Below, one piece after another: positions 32,547 to 43,863 of a stretch of 64,000 nucleotides of DNA. Numbering within the stretch: the stretch's first letter is position 1; each line of letters opens with the position of its first letter. The DNA is taken from NCBI GenBank assembly GCA_029378245.1, contig JARKIF010000026.1:124001-188000 (forward strand), written 5' to 3'. A model generated the notes under the pieces. The model searched no databases. It was not told the origin of the DNA and saw only the letters and a program-made list of their open reading frames with translations. This stretch comes from Roridomyces roridus (taxonomy: Eukaryota; Basidiomycota; Agaricomycetes; Agaricales; Mycenaceae). Both the position numbers and the translations under genes were made by a program.

Positions 32547-32636
32547 GCTGAGTCCCGAGTCGAACGGGCTTCCCGCAAACTTTGTCGCTGCATACAACCC
32601 TGTACATATAGCGGGTGTGGCCGACCACCACTGAGC
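32547..32636 (-). tRNA. tRNA-like element B2
   Basis: 90 nt, close to B1 (same TATATG start of the centre, same CCCGC/GCGGG stem) with D loop TCGG and an acceptor with one mismatch (GCTCAGT/ACTCAGC). T5 at 32517-32521. Confidence 0.45.
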
Positions 32637-32852
32637 TCAATGTCTACCCCTCCGACTGTGGTTTTCTTGTCTTGTCAACCCTCCTGCGCATCCCCGCGCA
32701 GCATCCGCAATCTGTCTCGCAGCAAGAATCAATGATCATTAATGCATTACTGCAACTGCACATCCTACAGCCTTTGAATAGTTACTGGTCGAAGCCAGGC
32801 GACCAACTATATGTTTCGTGGCGTTCAAAAAAAGACCAGGGTCGTTGCCACA

Positions 32853-32916
32853 TGACCCAGCCCTGAATCGAACAGGACTCGCGCAGAAAACTCAGAGCCA
32901 AACTCATAAGCTCACG
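32853..32916 (-). tRNA. tRNA-like element B3 (5' half deleted)
   Basis: The T arm (TCCTG/CAGGG), centre and GAGC-TTATGAGTTTG-GCTC hairpin match the element at 33665-33751, but about 36 nt with the D arm and 5' acceptor are missing. The flanks resume with the identical GTATCTTAACGCCTCCTGG. T7 at 32827-32833 remains. Confidence 0.35.
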
Positions 32917-32994
32917 GGGTATCTTAACGCCTCCTGGTTGTCTGAATCCTTAGCTCGGTGATGTCAAAAATGACATTCTGAATATCAACGCATA

Positions 32995-33079
32995 ACCCAG
33001 TCCCGAATCGAACGGGATTCCTGCAGACTCTCAAAGCACAGAAACCACGAGCAGCAAGCGTGTCCAACCACCACTGGGC
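32995..33079 (-). tRNA. tRNA-like element C1
   Basis: 85 nt; acceptor GCCCAGT/ACTGGGT (one wobble), D arm TGG-TTGG-ACA, anticodon stem CTTGC/GCAGG, T stem TCCCG/CGGGA 5/5 around TTCGATT. Centre starts TGCTCG. T5 at 32966-32970. Confidence 0.45.
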
Positions 33080-33427
33080 ACAATCCACAGACAATTTACT
33101 GATTATATGGGGTTGCTTCCGGCCTACATCTCCGAGAACTTGAACCGAAGGAAAAACCTAAAATCACTGCGACTTGTTTGACATGCATACCCAGCCCCAA
33201 ATTGCGATATCCGACAAGACCGGTACCCCCTCCTCAACGCTTCCTTCCTTCCTCATTCCTCCTTGCTCCTCATTGAATCATATTCGCAATCCTATTCTTG
33301 TCAAACATGGTTGGTTTGAGACGATCGAGACAATCTCACGGACGAATCCACTCCCGCTGAACCAAGCAATGTAAAATCGAACCCGCGACTGAAACAAAAA
33401 TCTCGCCTTCACAGTTGCGCAATGCAT

Positions 33428-33516
33428 TGCTCAGTCCCGAGTCGAACGGGGTTCCCACCAACAGCCTTGGTTACTATTTCGTCCATATATAGCGGGTGTG
33501 GCCGACCACCACTGAG
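33428..33516 (-). tRNA. tRNA-like element B4
   Basis: 89 nt; acceptor GCTCAGT/ACTGAGC 7/7, D arm TGG-TCGG-CCA. The 5' anticodon strand CCCGC is kept but its partner is GTGGG, so one pair is lost. Centre starts TATATATGG. T5 at 33396-33400. Confidence 0.45.
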
Positions 33517-33664
33517 CTCAACGTCTGGCATCCGCAAGCAAGAATCAGTGATCACTGCTGCGCACACATGCTGCTGCCTTTGGATGGCCGAAGCACAAGG
33601 ATCCAACGTTGAACGGGTGCTGGCCAGCAAGAAGAGAGAAAAAACCACATTATCTACAACTCAT

Positions 33665-33751
33665 GACCCGGCCCTGAATCGAACAGGACTCGCGCAGAAC
33701 ACTCAGAGCCAAACTCATAAGCTCACGGGTGTGGCCATCCACCGCCGGATC
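33665..33751 (-). tRNA. tRNA-like element B5
   Basis: 87 nt; acceptor GATCCGG/CCGGGTC with one wobble, D arm TGG-ATGG-CCA, an internal GAGC/GCTC hairpin in place of the anticodon stem, T stem TCCTG/CAGGG. T6 at 33639-33644. Full-length partner of the truncated B3. Confidence 0.45.
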
Positions 33752-33839
33752 TCATACACGGTGTATCTTAACGCCTCCTGGTTGTCTGAATCCTTGGCTC
33801 GGTGATGTCAAAAATGCCATCCTGAATGTAAATGCATAA

Positions 33840-33903
33840 CCCAGTCCCGAATTACATCAAGGCAATGGCAGCACATGTAGCAAGCGTGGCCGACCACCAC
33901 TGG
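33840..33903 (-). tRNA. tRNA-like element C2 (T arm lost)
   Basis: Ends CCCAGT/ACTGGG and D arm TGG-TCGG-CCA are intact, but the sequence runs from TCGGGA into unrelated bases and the TTCGA loop is gone. Presumably inactive because the B box is missing. Confidence 0.35.
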
Positions 33904-33975
33904 GTATAATCCAGAGTCAAATTATCCATTATATGGAGCTTCCTTCGGCCGACAAATTTGCGATATCAGCCTCAA

Positions 33976-34023
33976 CGCAAACTTCCTTCCTCCTTCCTCC
34001 TTCCTCCTTCCTCCTTCCTCCTC
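33976..34023. repeat. Heptanucleotide microsatellite (CCTCCTT)n
   Basis: Six or so tandem copies of CCTCCTT with a slightly diverged start (33982-34023). Confidence 0.75.
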
Positions 34024-34184
34024 ATCAAATCATATTTGCAATCCTACTTGTTCTTGTCGAACATGGCATTGGTTAGTCCAAGGCAACCTCACCGACGAAT
34101 GGATCCACTCCCGCTGAACCAAGCAATAAAATCGGATCCGCGCCTGAAACAAAAATGTGCATTAAGTAAGACGCACTGAGCATG

Positions 34185-34274
34185 GTTCAGTCCCGAGTCG
34201 AACGGGATTCACGCAAACCTTGGATACGACTTGGGTCATATATAGTGAGCGGGTGTGGCCGCCCACCACTGAGC
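34185..34274 (-). tRNA. tRNA-like element B6
   Basis: 90 nt; acceptor GCTCAGT/ACTGAAC with one mismatch, D arm TGG-GCGG-CCA (loop differs from all others), centre CTCACTATATATG..., T stem TCCCG/CGGGA 5/5. T5 at 34151-34155. Confidence 0.45.
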
Positions 34275-34439
34275 TCACGGTCTAACTTCATCCGCAAGCA
34301 TGCGCAGGAATCAATGATCACTGCTGCACATGCTGCTGTCGTTGGATGGCCCAAGCACAAGGAACCAGCGTTAAGCTTTTAAGGGTGTTGGCCAGGAAGA
34401 ATTTGAAGAAAAAACCGAGATAAACTTAGAACTGCGGAT

Positions 34440-34521
34440 GACCCAGCCCTGAATCGAACAGGACTCCCGCATAATACTTCGAGTGAAGCCTGATACGGGC
34501 GTGGCCGTGCATCGCCGGATC
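34440..34521 (-). tRNA. tRNA-like element B7
   Basis: 82 nt; acceptor GATCCGG/CTGGGTC pairs throughout with two wobbles, D arm TGC-ACGG-CCA, anticodon stem CCCGT/GCGGG. The centre starts ATCAGG, the best conventional reading in the array: U33 followed by CAG. T stem TCCTG/CAGGG. T6 at 34409-34414. Confidence 0.5.
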
Positions 34522-34610
34522 TCATACTTACTACATCATTTCTGGGTTGCCCTCGAATCAGCTCGTATCCTCAGTTGGGCCAAAAATGCCGAACAAGAGA
34601 ACTTTCATAG

Positions 34611-34699
34611 CCCAGTCCCGAATCGAACGAGATTCCTGCAGACTGCAATATTCCAAAGCAAGGTAAATGTACTGGCAAGTGTGGCCGACCACCACTGGG
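34611..34699 (-). tRNA. tRNA-like element C3
   Basis: 89 nt; acceptor CCCAGT/ACTGGG, D arm TGG-TCGG-CCA, stem CTTGC/GCAGG, T arm TCTCG/CGGGA (one wobble). Centre (CAGTACATTTACC...) differs from C1. T5 at 34582-34586. Confidence 0.45.
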
Positions 34700-34800
34700 T
34701 ACAATCCAAAGTCGAATTATCGGTTATGTTGGTGTTTTCTTGTCTGGTTGCGCATCATTGGCCAGCAAAAAAAGAAAAAACAGGAACAAGCCTCGCATAT

Positions 34801-34885
34801 GACTCGGCCCTGAATTGAACAGAACTCCCGCTCCGAGCCTCGCATGTCTCATAAGCTGGCGGGCGTGGCCGTCCACCGCCGGGTC
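34801..34885 (-). tRNA. tRNA-like element B8
   Basis: 85 nt; acceptor GACCCGG/CCGAGTC (one mismatch), D arm TGG-ACGG-CCA, stem CCCGC/GCGGG 5/5, T loop TTCAATT (B box weakened), T stem TTCTG/CAGGG. Two T runs at 34767-34773 and 34775-34780. Confidence 0.4.
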
Positions 34886-34971
34886 TCATATCTAGTACCT
34901 CCTTCTCGTTTCATATTCTCACATTTCTCAGTCGTGCCAAAAATACTGGACAACACCTGAGAGCCATCATA

Positions 34972-35049
34972 ACCCAGTCCAGAACTTGAATCGAACGGGA
35001 TTCCTGCAGACTTAACAGAAGTGGTAAGCATGTCCAGCCACCACTGGGT
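34972..35049 (-). tRNA. tRNA-like element C4 (T arm with insert)
   Basis: 78 nt; acceptor ACCCAGT/ACTGGGT 7/7 and D arm TGG-CTGG-ACA intact. The T arm reads TCCCGTTCGATTC then an 8 nt insert before CTGGACTGGG, so the stem no longer closes. T5 at 34939-34943. Confidence 0.35.
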
Positions 35050-36015
35050 GCAATCCACAGTCAAATTCTTGATTATATGGAGCTGCCTCCCGCCTCCCGA
35101 ATTTCAACTAATCTAACGCATGATTGACGACAAATCTACGACTGTTTCAGCCCCGAATTCAACCAGGATGCCAGGCCTCGGAATGCACGAAGTCAAAATC
35201 TTGCGGGTGGCCGAGCCTTCCTTCCTGTTCTTCACTGAATAATCTTGGCGACCCTAATCTTGTCAAACCGAGTTGATATGTAACAGGCTTCCGACGACGC
35301 GTCCCCAGCAAAAAGCGGAAGTGCATCGCTCCCAAAAACCAGCCCGAGACCCCGAGTCGAACGGGAGTGCGCGGAATCTTCCTCTCGCGGGTGTGGCACC
35401 TTGCAACCGCCGGTAGTTTCGTGGAGGATGGCAGTCTCTCGCAAGAATCAACCGCAGCAGTCCACCTCTGCCTATTTCAGCACCTCCCGCGGGGCCGTAT
35501 CTGTTTGTGGGAAGATCGACTCTGCGTCGACAGTCTCCGCGGTGGAAACTGGGAACATCAAAAAGTGTACGAGAGATGGTACCTTCAACTGCTTCACCGA
35601 ATTGAACAGGGTACTTGAGGGAAGTATACTGTAAGTGAAGACCAATGCCACATCAAAAAATACTTGTTCAACACTGTACACCGATCAGGGCTCTGTCCCG
35701 AAGCGAACGGGCCACCCGCAATTCAACTGAGTCCAATTTGCCGTCGTCCTTCGCACCTTCCAGATATGCTCCGGCCTTTTTGGCTTCTTGTCAAATGTCC
35801 AGGACAGGACTCTTGCGGATCCAGATTCTCTGCGTGACTATGCTTCACGCATTTCATCCTGCAGGGACGGATGGATGCGGTCCTCGACGAATCTACTGGC
35901 GACCGTGCCCCTTCCCCAGTAAATCAGTAATCTAATCTAATGCAGCAGTGTAGTAATGCTTGATTTGTACACGTTCCGAGGCAAAAAGTCAAGCTCGTTT
36001 GCTGTTACTTATAAA
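35050..36015. other. Spacer with partial tRNA-like fragments
   Basis: Minus-strand B-box fragments near 35349-35410 (with GGTGTGGC-type D arm remains) and 35696-35715. Two further imperfect frames on the plus strand are not convincing as genes. Confidence 0.3.
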
Positions 36016-36102
36016 GACTCGCCCCCGAATCGAACAGGACTCCTGCCTATAGACGACGACGAGATAGAACTTATCACAGACGTGGCCGTCCACCTTCGAG
36101 TT
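36016..36102 (-). tRNA. tRNA-like element E1
   Basis: 87 nt; acceptor AACTCGA/GCGAGTC pairs at five positions, D arm TGG-ACGG-CCA, weak anticodon stem, T stem TCCTG/CGGGG partly paired around TTCGATT. T5 at 35983-35987. Links the B family with the ACTCGA family at 42.5-44 kb. Confidence 0.4.
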
Positions 36103-37679
36103 GTACTTTGATCCTCATCCACTGTTGTGACCTGGAGCTCAAATTCACTGCCAGAGCCAGAAAAATTAGGATGCTTTAGACACGGTGGAAGCTCAGCCCC
36201 GAGTCGAACGAGAAGCTCTTACACTACGGCCATACGACGCCGGGCGTCCATTGACGGGCAACCGACGTTCCTTATGGGTTCCGTGCAATAGCAGGCAGTG
36301 TTCGGTAAACACCATTGCACTTTTATTTGCGAGCAAGGACTTTGTTCTAAAGAAAACAGCGAGGCTAGCTTTTCCACTCTTGAAATGGTCACAAGGCGAA
36401 GAGAGGAAATCGTGAAATTTGGTTTACAACCCTGGTGCCGCATCGGCAACAAATGATTTTACCACACGGCGAATATTAATATTCGCCGATCAAAATACCA
36501 TCAATGATTACTTTTTTGCTTCTGTCCAATCTGAACCATATTGGCATAATTGGCAGAGAAAGTCGGAGCGAATATTGTGCTGCACCTGCATTGTGAACTA
36601 CTTATGACGAGGTCCCGCAATGTGCCCAGACTCCAGAGTCAAACGCACTGCGTCCGAGGTCAACTTGGTTCGCCTTCTCAAGGCCGAAGAAGAGGAAGTT
36701 TGGAAGGATTATCTGCAGACGATCCGAGAAGTTCTGCAGATTATCAGCGATTGTAGGATCGACATGAAGGAAATGCGGAGGGACATATTGGTGAGCGGCC
36801 ATGTTGCAGCTGAGCGATCAAGCTGATATTATCAAAATGGAGGAGGAAACCCAACGGAAACTATCGGAGGGAGTAAACAAAACTCGAGCGACGCTTGCAA
36901 CGATTTATACCCCTATCCGTGAGTGGATACTGTATCATTTTTTATTTCATTTTTGCATGGAAGTTACACAAAAAAGTCATTTTTGTTGGCCCACAGACTT
37001 CCCAGACCCGAATTGAACGGACGTCCCCAGGGGACTGGTGGACTGGAATCAGCCCTTGGCCTTCAGAGAATTTTCCTCGCCAGCCGCTGGGATGGGCGCT
37101 GTGAGGCTAATCTGAGACGGTAATTTTCTCAGCTTCCGCCAACAGTCTCGATCATTAATGCTCCACCAGCCAAGACGTAGGCTGGGACCAGCACTATATT
37201 GAAGTAGAGAAGCTAGGTACCAATTCTTTCCCCTCAAAAGACCTAGAGAAACTGGCTCGAGTCTAGCCAAGACGTGACTATTGGCTTCCATAGCAATTTG
37301 AACTTCCATCGTAACAGCGATTGCGGTACTGTGCGGGATTTTTATGACACACACTTCCGCCTCCACAACAACACATCCTTCCTTCGTATGCCTACAAAGT
37401 TTAGAGGCACAGCACAGCCGGCCTTGGCTCTTGGGTTATTCATCGAGTTGGACCGGGTGAGTGCTCATCTCATCGGTTGTTGGTTCATACGACTAATAGT
37501 AATAATATTGATCCAGTTCCGCACCAGCCATCCTGATGTTCCGCCCCTGACTCTTATCGCTGTGTCTAACAAGACTGTTAAGAGGCGCATTTCAAGGTTT
37601 GTCTATACTGTCCCGGTTCAGGATGTAACAGTTTCCCAAGCCATCTCAAGGCCTTTCATATCCACCTTTGTGCCACCTC
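36103..37679. other. Region with possible gene fragment, unassigned
   Basis: The plus strand at 36620-36900 reads a charged helical segment (LLKAEEEEVWKDYLQTIREV, then DMKEMRRDIL) that, after a GTGAGC donor, could continue as QADIIKMEEETQRKLSEG. It looks like part of a coiled-coil gene but no start, domain or end was found. Single B-box-like motifs on the minus strand occur near 36200 and 37012. The rest to 37679 holds nothing I can name. Confidence 0.25.
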
Positions 37680-39395
37680 CTACCGCCCCCATAACTTGGT
37701 GAAACATCCCTGTTCGTTGCACATCTGCCTACCCCCCAACCCAACTGTCAAGTCGTTTACTGAACGGGACAACTCCGATTCAACGCGCGTGAACATGTGC
37801 GTGCGGCATTCATGTATGTTGTGAGGCGGACGGATGTACAAGGCTTTGAAACCTGCGGGCAGGGAGGCGAGGGCGCCGGATGTGGATATGGAGGTGAGGA
37901 CGTGCTGCAAATACACCGATTGAGCGAGATATTGGATGGCAGGTGATCGTACCTACCGTGTAACTCAGCACAGCCTCTTCTGCTCTCGAGGAATTCTAGA
38001 ACAAGGATGAAGGCGAGGAACCGAGTGCAGGACGACTACACGCACCAAGGTAGTTTCACCTTCGTCTTCTTCGGAATCTGATAGTTCCTCCGGTGCAGGG
38101 TCGTCGAACGCCGTCTCGTCGTTGAATTCGGGCACTCGTGAGCCCGGCCGAGGTGGCTTGGGCTGTCTGTAGCGAAACATGGCCGACGGTCTCGGGACAC
38201 CCCTGTCGTGTACATCCAACACCAGCTCGACGAGCGCCGGGAAAAAGCTCGCGACCAACTTGATCGTGTCGGACGGCGACGTGGTCGCTGGGAGCGCAAG
38301 GAATTGGATATCCGCGGTACTGCGCGAAATGTGTTTGACCAGATCTGTGACCTTCTCTGCAGATAGATGGGGGCAGCCGGCGATGCTCTGAAACACCGTA
38401 ACAGAGTCGATGGGACGGCCCGGAGTGAAGAGATGGATGAGAGCCAAAGGCGCTGTGAGAGTCCGGAGAAAGGGGACTGCAGCTTGCGGCAGTGATACAT
38501 TCGCCCGTCCATGGACAGACGGAACCACGAGTGATTCAAGACGGGGGCAGCGTGAAAGAATTCCGAGAAGTTGGGTCAAATCGACGCAGCGGGGTAATTC
38601 CAAGTGTTGGAGGACAGGGAAGAGACACGTGCCCCATCTGTTGAGGAACAAGGTCGTCTGTACCCAGTCCTGGAGTGTCAGATGCCGCAGACTCGCCGGA
38701 TGGACGAGTTGCACGCCGCTGCCAAAGAGGCCCAAGACCTCACTCTGAGGCCCTACGATTCGTGGAGGCCAACGAAGGGTGAACCGCTGCACTGTCAAAA
38801 GAGCGCCATCCGGTGGTTCGACAATACACCCGTCGAGAGTGAGTTCTTCCAACTGCAACAACGAGCGGAGCGCCGCACGGATGCTCACGTCAATGGTGAG
38901 AACCCCAGCGTCGAGGGACGTCAGATTGTGATACATCCCCAGCGTGCGAACGAACGTTGCGACAAGTCGCTCGCGGAGGGCATTGAATGCAGTTTCATGT
39001 TGGAACTGAGAACTTTCAGAGCCAGCACTACGGTACACAGAGCCCGAGAGTCGTAACATGGAAGCAACCATGGCAGGTTGTTGTCCCAGAGGGCGATCAA
39101 AATGGACTGTCCAAGACCGGACTTGCGATGCGCGAGACGCCGACAGCATATCCAATCTGAGTGTCATCCGATGCATGCGCTGGAGGCGATTGGTCCAGTT
39201 GTCCTGGTCGATTCCGTCGACGAGCGCCCCAACGTCGGTGTTGCGGTGCCGCAGCTGCGCTGATAGCAGAGGAGAGTGGCAGAGAGCGTGGAAGAGTCGG
39301 CATACGGTAATGAGGCGACGAAGCTGACGGGGGGAGCAGTATTTCCAACACATGAGCCAGATCTCGACGGGAAGAGTGAGTAGGGAGATAGTCAT
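37680..39395 (-). CDS. F-box protein
   Basis: Exons (complement): 38046-39395, 37957-37995, 37680-37904; 537 aa; both introns start GTGCGT/GTAGGT and are phase 0. The N-terminus MTISLLTLPVEIWLMCWKYC with LITVCRLFHALCHSPLL is an F-box, the Skp1-binding motif of SCF ubiquitin ligases. The middle has leucine-rich, weakly repetitive strands (LEELTLDGCIV, LRHLTLQDWV, LQHLELPRCVDL, PRLESLVVPS) typical of agaric F-box/LRR-like proteins. An acidic linker (ELSDSEEDEGE) precedes the spliced C-terminus with LPAGFKALYIRPPHN and FTRVESELSR, which matches the usual end of these proteins. An ATG 48 bp upstream (39443) is in frame, but lies inside an inverted repeat and adds residues before the F-box; I prefer 39395. 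Confidence 0.85.
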
Positions 39396-40724
39396 GGTGA
39401 GAGCTAGAAAGCCAAGTGACACCGGGGGCAAAGTCCGACGCATGTCGTTTTAACATGCTTCGTTCGCATGTCTCGACGCATGTCATTTTCGAAATCTCCC
39501 GGGCAATCCCTTGTTCCCAGTTTGTTCAGCATGAATCAACGATGAATGTGACGAGTGGCTAGTCGGTGCCATCAGCGGGCCGTCGACATGGATCGACATT
39601 GTTTTTGATGGTATTTTGATGGTATTGCTGAATCTTACCCCCAAGAATTGGGTGAAACTGTAGGTTTCTGGTTGAAGATAGGTGTCAAGGTTGAACGTTG
39701 AGTCCAGGCGACTTTTCCTGAATGAATAATCATTGTTCCGAGGAACGAGTGTGTGCAAACTCTCAGCTGTTGCAGCTTGAGATGCCCGGCTTTGAAATAT
39801 TCGTTCCCAGCAGCCGCAAAGTCCAGGGAGGTGTCATCAACAAGTCATCAATGAGGATTCGCCACGGAGCCGGGAAGACTACGAAGTGGCATGCCGAATT
39901 TCGACAGGTTGTTGACCGGAATATCTACCCTTTGACAATTTCTTGTACCTTTGGCCAGCCAATGCCTTGGACTTTGAAAATTCGAACTTTGATCAGTGGT
40001 TGATCGCAAATCATCATGATCATGGACGCCCTGATTACAAATTCCGGATCACCGCGGCCGTCCTGGTGTTTGCTATGTGACTGCCCTTGTACTGTGAGGC
40101 ACATGCGTTGGAACATGCGTGGAGACATGCGAACGAGGCATGTCAAAACGACATGCGTCAGACTTTGCCCCCGGTGTGAGGTAGGCACCGAGTAGAAGGG
40201 AACACTGCGTACCTGGTAGAAGAGGGCGAGATTCTGGCCATGGAGCGTCTTCGGGCCTCTTATAGGCAAAAGAAGGGGCTAAAGCGTCGCGCTTGGGCGG
40301 TCAGATACAATAGATGAGCGACCACTGACCGGGCCTTCCGGCATCAGTACAAAAAGGCCAAAGCTCTCGCGACACGCAAGCAAGACGAGACTCTCGCTGG
40401 GATACGAGGGGTTACCGGGCGGCTAATTTTACTTTATGGGACCCCGGTGCGCGACCACAAGACAAAGAGAGCTCTGGATTCTGGACGGCCTGGAGGGGAT
40501 TACCGCAGGTTTCTCCGCGAGTGTAATCCCAGCGCTCATGGAGGCATCGACGGAGAAAAAACCCCAAGGACGACCCGGCGGAAGGTCGATCGGGACGATC
40601 CCAGTCCAATGTGGCATGGTGGTCGGGAGCAAAACCACGTCGTGTGATCCGTCTCGAGCTCCGGCCACCGGATAATCCAGATGGGATCAATCACGTAACA
40701 CACTCTTCACCTCATCCTCATCTC
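39396..40724. other. Intergenic with inverted repeat pair
   Basis: 39415-39485 and 40100-40185 are inverted copies (core ACATGCGTC...ACTTTGCCCCCGGTGT and GAGACATGCGAACGA). The left copy overlaps the upstream in-frame ATG of the F-box gene. Between them lie short frames only. 40200-40680 shows open frames on both strands without motifs. Confidence 0.5.
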
Positions 40725-41972
40725 ATGCAGCCGGCCATCGACGATGAAGCAGCCCCCTACATCGTGGGTCCATGGGTAATCTCGGCTCTCTCGAATCAAG
40801 TTCTTTGCCAGTTTCTCATCTTCCCCCGGCAGCTCATAGCAACCGCGATAGACCTGGTTATCCAAGGCGTCCTCCTCGCTCAAGTCCGTGTTCTAGATCT
40901 CTGACACGGGTAGGCAGAGTCGCTCAATGTCCCCAGTTCATCAAATATTTCACCACGTTCTCCGGCGACCCACGGGTTCTCAGAGTCTACGTCGCGATTC
41001 TCCTTTGTCTCACTTGCCTTAAGTCCGCACAAGCGATGTGAGTCGAGTTTTCCTTGTTCGCATGCATCTCATATACGTAGTGCCGGAACGTGGTATCAGC
41101 TTGTGGTCTATTCCGGCGATCTCCCTGTTGTACTGGAGCAGTATTTCGGCGGCGGATGGCTGCTAGGTTCTGCGCCTAGCGTTGTGAGCGAAAACATTCC
41201 CGTACCACTTGATTGTCGCATCTTACGCACGTAAAGGTCGAGATACTGGCGCTCTATGCTCAAAGCTACTTCTGCTATCGACTCTACATCATTTCCAGAA
41301 ATGTGTTACTCGTCGCCGCCGTTTCAGGCATATTCGTCGCCGCTCTTGTCATCAATTCGATAGCGGTAAGTACTCGCATCATTCCCGGGTTACTATTCAG
41401 CAGTCATACTAGGCTTCTTATATCCTCAACGAAGGATATCGCCACATGAAGGAGATCAAATATTGGTGTGAGTCCTTCATTTTGACACATGAACGGCTAT
41501 AAATTATTTTCCAGGCAGCGTCTTCTTGCCCGTGATGTTGGGTGCGATTGTTTTACTCGTCCGACCCCTTCTCTGAACGTTTTCAGTCGGATACGCCTTG
41601 ATGACGTGCTCGACGGCGTACTACCTACTCAAGTCCAAGCGGGAGGCGCTTCCATCCAGCGCAGGGTTCTTCAAGGCTCTTTTGGTACTGACATTTCAAA
41701 CCGCTGCGCCTGCGACGATATGGTGAGTGGTGGCTTCTCTTTAGCGCGATTCTTTTGTACACCCGAGACCCAGTGCGTTGGTCAACCTCATAATCACCCT
41801 CACCTTCCCGGCGCATCCCTATGATTTTGCGCCAGCGTTGGCGGCGAGTACGCCAAACCTTCTTCTGCCCAACATGTACACATTTTCGGTCATGTGGACG
41901 CTTAATGCCAGGACACAGTTGAGGACCACGCTCAGTACTGAAGTGAGTGGTGGCGTCACGGTTGGTGGATAG
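40725..41972 (+). CDS. DUF6534-like seven-helix membrane protein
   Basis: Exons 40725-40883, 40937-41037, 41081-41183, 41237-41365, 41413-41465, 41519-41541, 41587-41722, 41774-41972; 300 aa, all phases consistent; exon 6 is only 23 bp. Order matches the basidiomycete DUF6534 family: GPWVISALSNQVL, GVLLAQFIKYFTTFSGDPRV, LLCLTCLKSAQA, WYQLVVYSGD, the hallmark ALYAQSYFCYRLYIISRN, VSGIFVAALVINSIA, YALMTCSTAYYLLKSKRE (family: D.L..CSL.YYL..SRT) and LLLPNMYTFSVMWTLNARTQLR. Function of the family is unknown; a receptor-like role has been proposed only from topology. The first exon may hide an extra intron, since the family lacks the CQFLIFPRQLIATAIDLVI stretch. Confidence 0.82.
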
Positions 41973-42507
41973 ATTTTTGGGGAAATGAGGGATGAGAGTG
42001 TTTATGCAAGATACAGATGTACATTATGGACGCAATGTATGCACGGTACCACACAGGACCCAAGCGGCGCCTTTTCCAGTTCACTTAGCCGCTCAGTTAT
42101 ACGGTCCTACGTTGGCCCTACACAGGCGGCGCCGGCTCACGTGGAAACACTCGGTCCATCAGTGTTGGTGATATTTGCCGCAGACGGTTTCCTGCATGTA
42201 CTTAGTTCAAACTTCAACGTTTCAACGTCCATGGCTATATACTTTGGCGCATCCCTCGAGGGAACAGAAACTTCGTGGCTTTCCAAGATGGAATGGAATT
42301 CAACCCCGGATCGAACGGGACTCCTGTCAATTTGCTAATGCCCAAGGATAATCGATTCCCTGTTTATTTGGTGCTGACTGTTACCCAATCCACTGCGGCT
42401 GATGGTGAGATGTACGGCAGACCGTGTCGTTCACCCCAACGTTTTCACGTTACATCCCTCTCGCGGTAAAATCGAAAAAGAGTTTCACAAACACAGCGCC
42501 CCATATA
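41973..42507. other. Spacer, one partial tRNA-like element
   Basis: A minus-strand T arm (TCCCGTTCGATCCGGGG) lies at about 42303-42325 with a TTGACAGGAG stem half but without a matching 5' acceptor. No gene seen. Confidence 0.3.
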
Positions 42508-42596
42508 ACTCGACCCCGAATCGAACGAGACTCCTGTTAACTTGAGTTGACAAAACACCAATGATATATTGCAGTCATGGCCAACCACCATCGAGC
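42508..42596 (-). tRNA. tRNA-like element F1
   Basis: 89 nt; ends GCTCGAT/GTCGAGT pair at six positions, D arm TGG-TTGG-CCA, T arm TCTCG/CGGGG around TTCGATT. Centre CAATATATCATTGG... is unlike F2 and F3. T5 at 42475-42479. Confidence 0.4.
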
Positions 42597-43599
42597 ATTA
42601 TCGTCCTTCATGGCCAGTTTTGGGATGCAGAGACCAGAGAGACCCCGCTCACTCAAGACCCTTTCACTGGCCAGCCTGGCCCGCATCCCGTTGCCTTGAG
42701 TTCAACAATGTCAGTGAATCCACGATTCGTCCTATTGTCGTCCTTCATTTTTTGTATTTGGTCACCAGTCTCGGTTGAAAAATTCCCGCGCGATCAATTT
42801 CATGAAACTGGAACTCCGAATAACTCAAATATTTACCTGGCCCTAGGTGACGATAAAAAGTAGAGTCAGAGTCTCGACAGCTGCTGAACCTGCACATTGT
42901 GTGTTTTCCTAGAACTTCAAGGAGTTATATAAATCCGTCGAAAACTGAGGCTGCGGGTTCGAGGTTGGCCCATTTTGTGATGGTTGGTCTGACTTGGTGA
43001 GATTTCCGTGGAAAAACACACTCTCCAGTCTCGACTCTCAAGTGCAACGGATAGCGAGCAGACTCGCTTTTGCAACAAAAATGCTACATACCGGGGTCGC
43101 CTCCAAATTCCAGAACGGACGTTACGGTCCCAGACTTTTGAAAGGGCCTCGGATTCTGGGTGCGTGCTGCTCGATCAACTGTTGGAATTTGAACTGCCGA
43201 GTCCGACAAGACTGAAAGCCTTCAGAACCTTTCGCTCGCTATGCAAATTCCGTTTTGAACTGCCCAGAGTCTGTCCAATTCGTTACTTTCACAGCAAGTT
43301 GTCAAAAAAGGATACCCATATTCTAAGCAACTGAATTTTCAGTGCCGAATCGAACGGCCGTCCCCGGGCTTGGGCTACTGGAATAAACTTGGGCCCGTGA
43401 GGTACTGCTCCAAGTGCTGAACCTTCAACTATTGACTCCGGAACTTGAAAGACTGCAACTAGTACTGAACCTTTTGCGGTCTTGCTGTTCGAATTCTTCC
43501 CTGCTGGTGAGATCTGCAGCAGACGGCACCGTTAACACTCCATGCCTTTGGCGGTAAAATCGAAAAAAGAGGGCCTCATGATCATACACGCCTTATGGA
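42597..43599. other. Spacer with one B-box fragment
   Basis: About 1 kb with short frames only. A minus-strand GGCCGTTCGATTCGGCA (43342-43358) forms a perfect T-arm-like hairpin without other tRNA parts; a related half element is at 37005-37030. Confidence 0.3.
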
Positions 43600-43686
43600 A
43601 CTCGATCCCGAATCGAACGGGACTCCTGACATGATTTGGCATGGAGCAGCTTTATGTATCACAGGCGTGGCCATCCACCCTCGAGT
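43600..43686 (-). tRNA. tRNA-like element F2
   Basis: 87 nt; ends ACTCGA/TCGAGT 6/6, D arm TGG-ATGG-CCA, CCTG/CAGG stem, T stem TCCCG/CGGGA 5/5. Centre TGATACATAAAGC.... T6 at 43563-43568. Confidence 0.45.
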
Positions 43687-43863
43687 CGTATTGCCAATTT
43701 GCTATCTTTGATTCCCTGTTTATTTTGTTCCCACTCTGTACCCAATCCAATGGTGACTGGTGGTGAGATCTACGGCAGACCGTTGACGCCCGGCTTCAGT
43801 TCAATGTCACACTACATGCGTCTCGGGGTAAAATTGAAAAAGATAATCTGGATCCTCTATGGA

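Noticed and set aside
27554..35049. CRISPR-like array
   Set aside because: The regular repeats are tRNA-shaped with internal stems and pol III boxes, spacing is irregular (0.2-1 kb), and the DNA is eukaryotic.
40412..40690. Overlapping frames on both strands as genes
   Set aside because: Neither strand shows a start with family motifs. The region is immediately upstream of the DUF6534-like gene and is more likely promoter.
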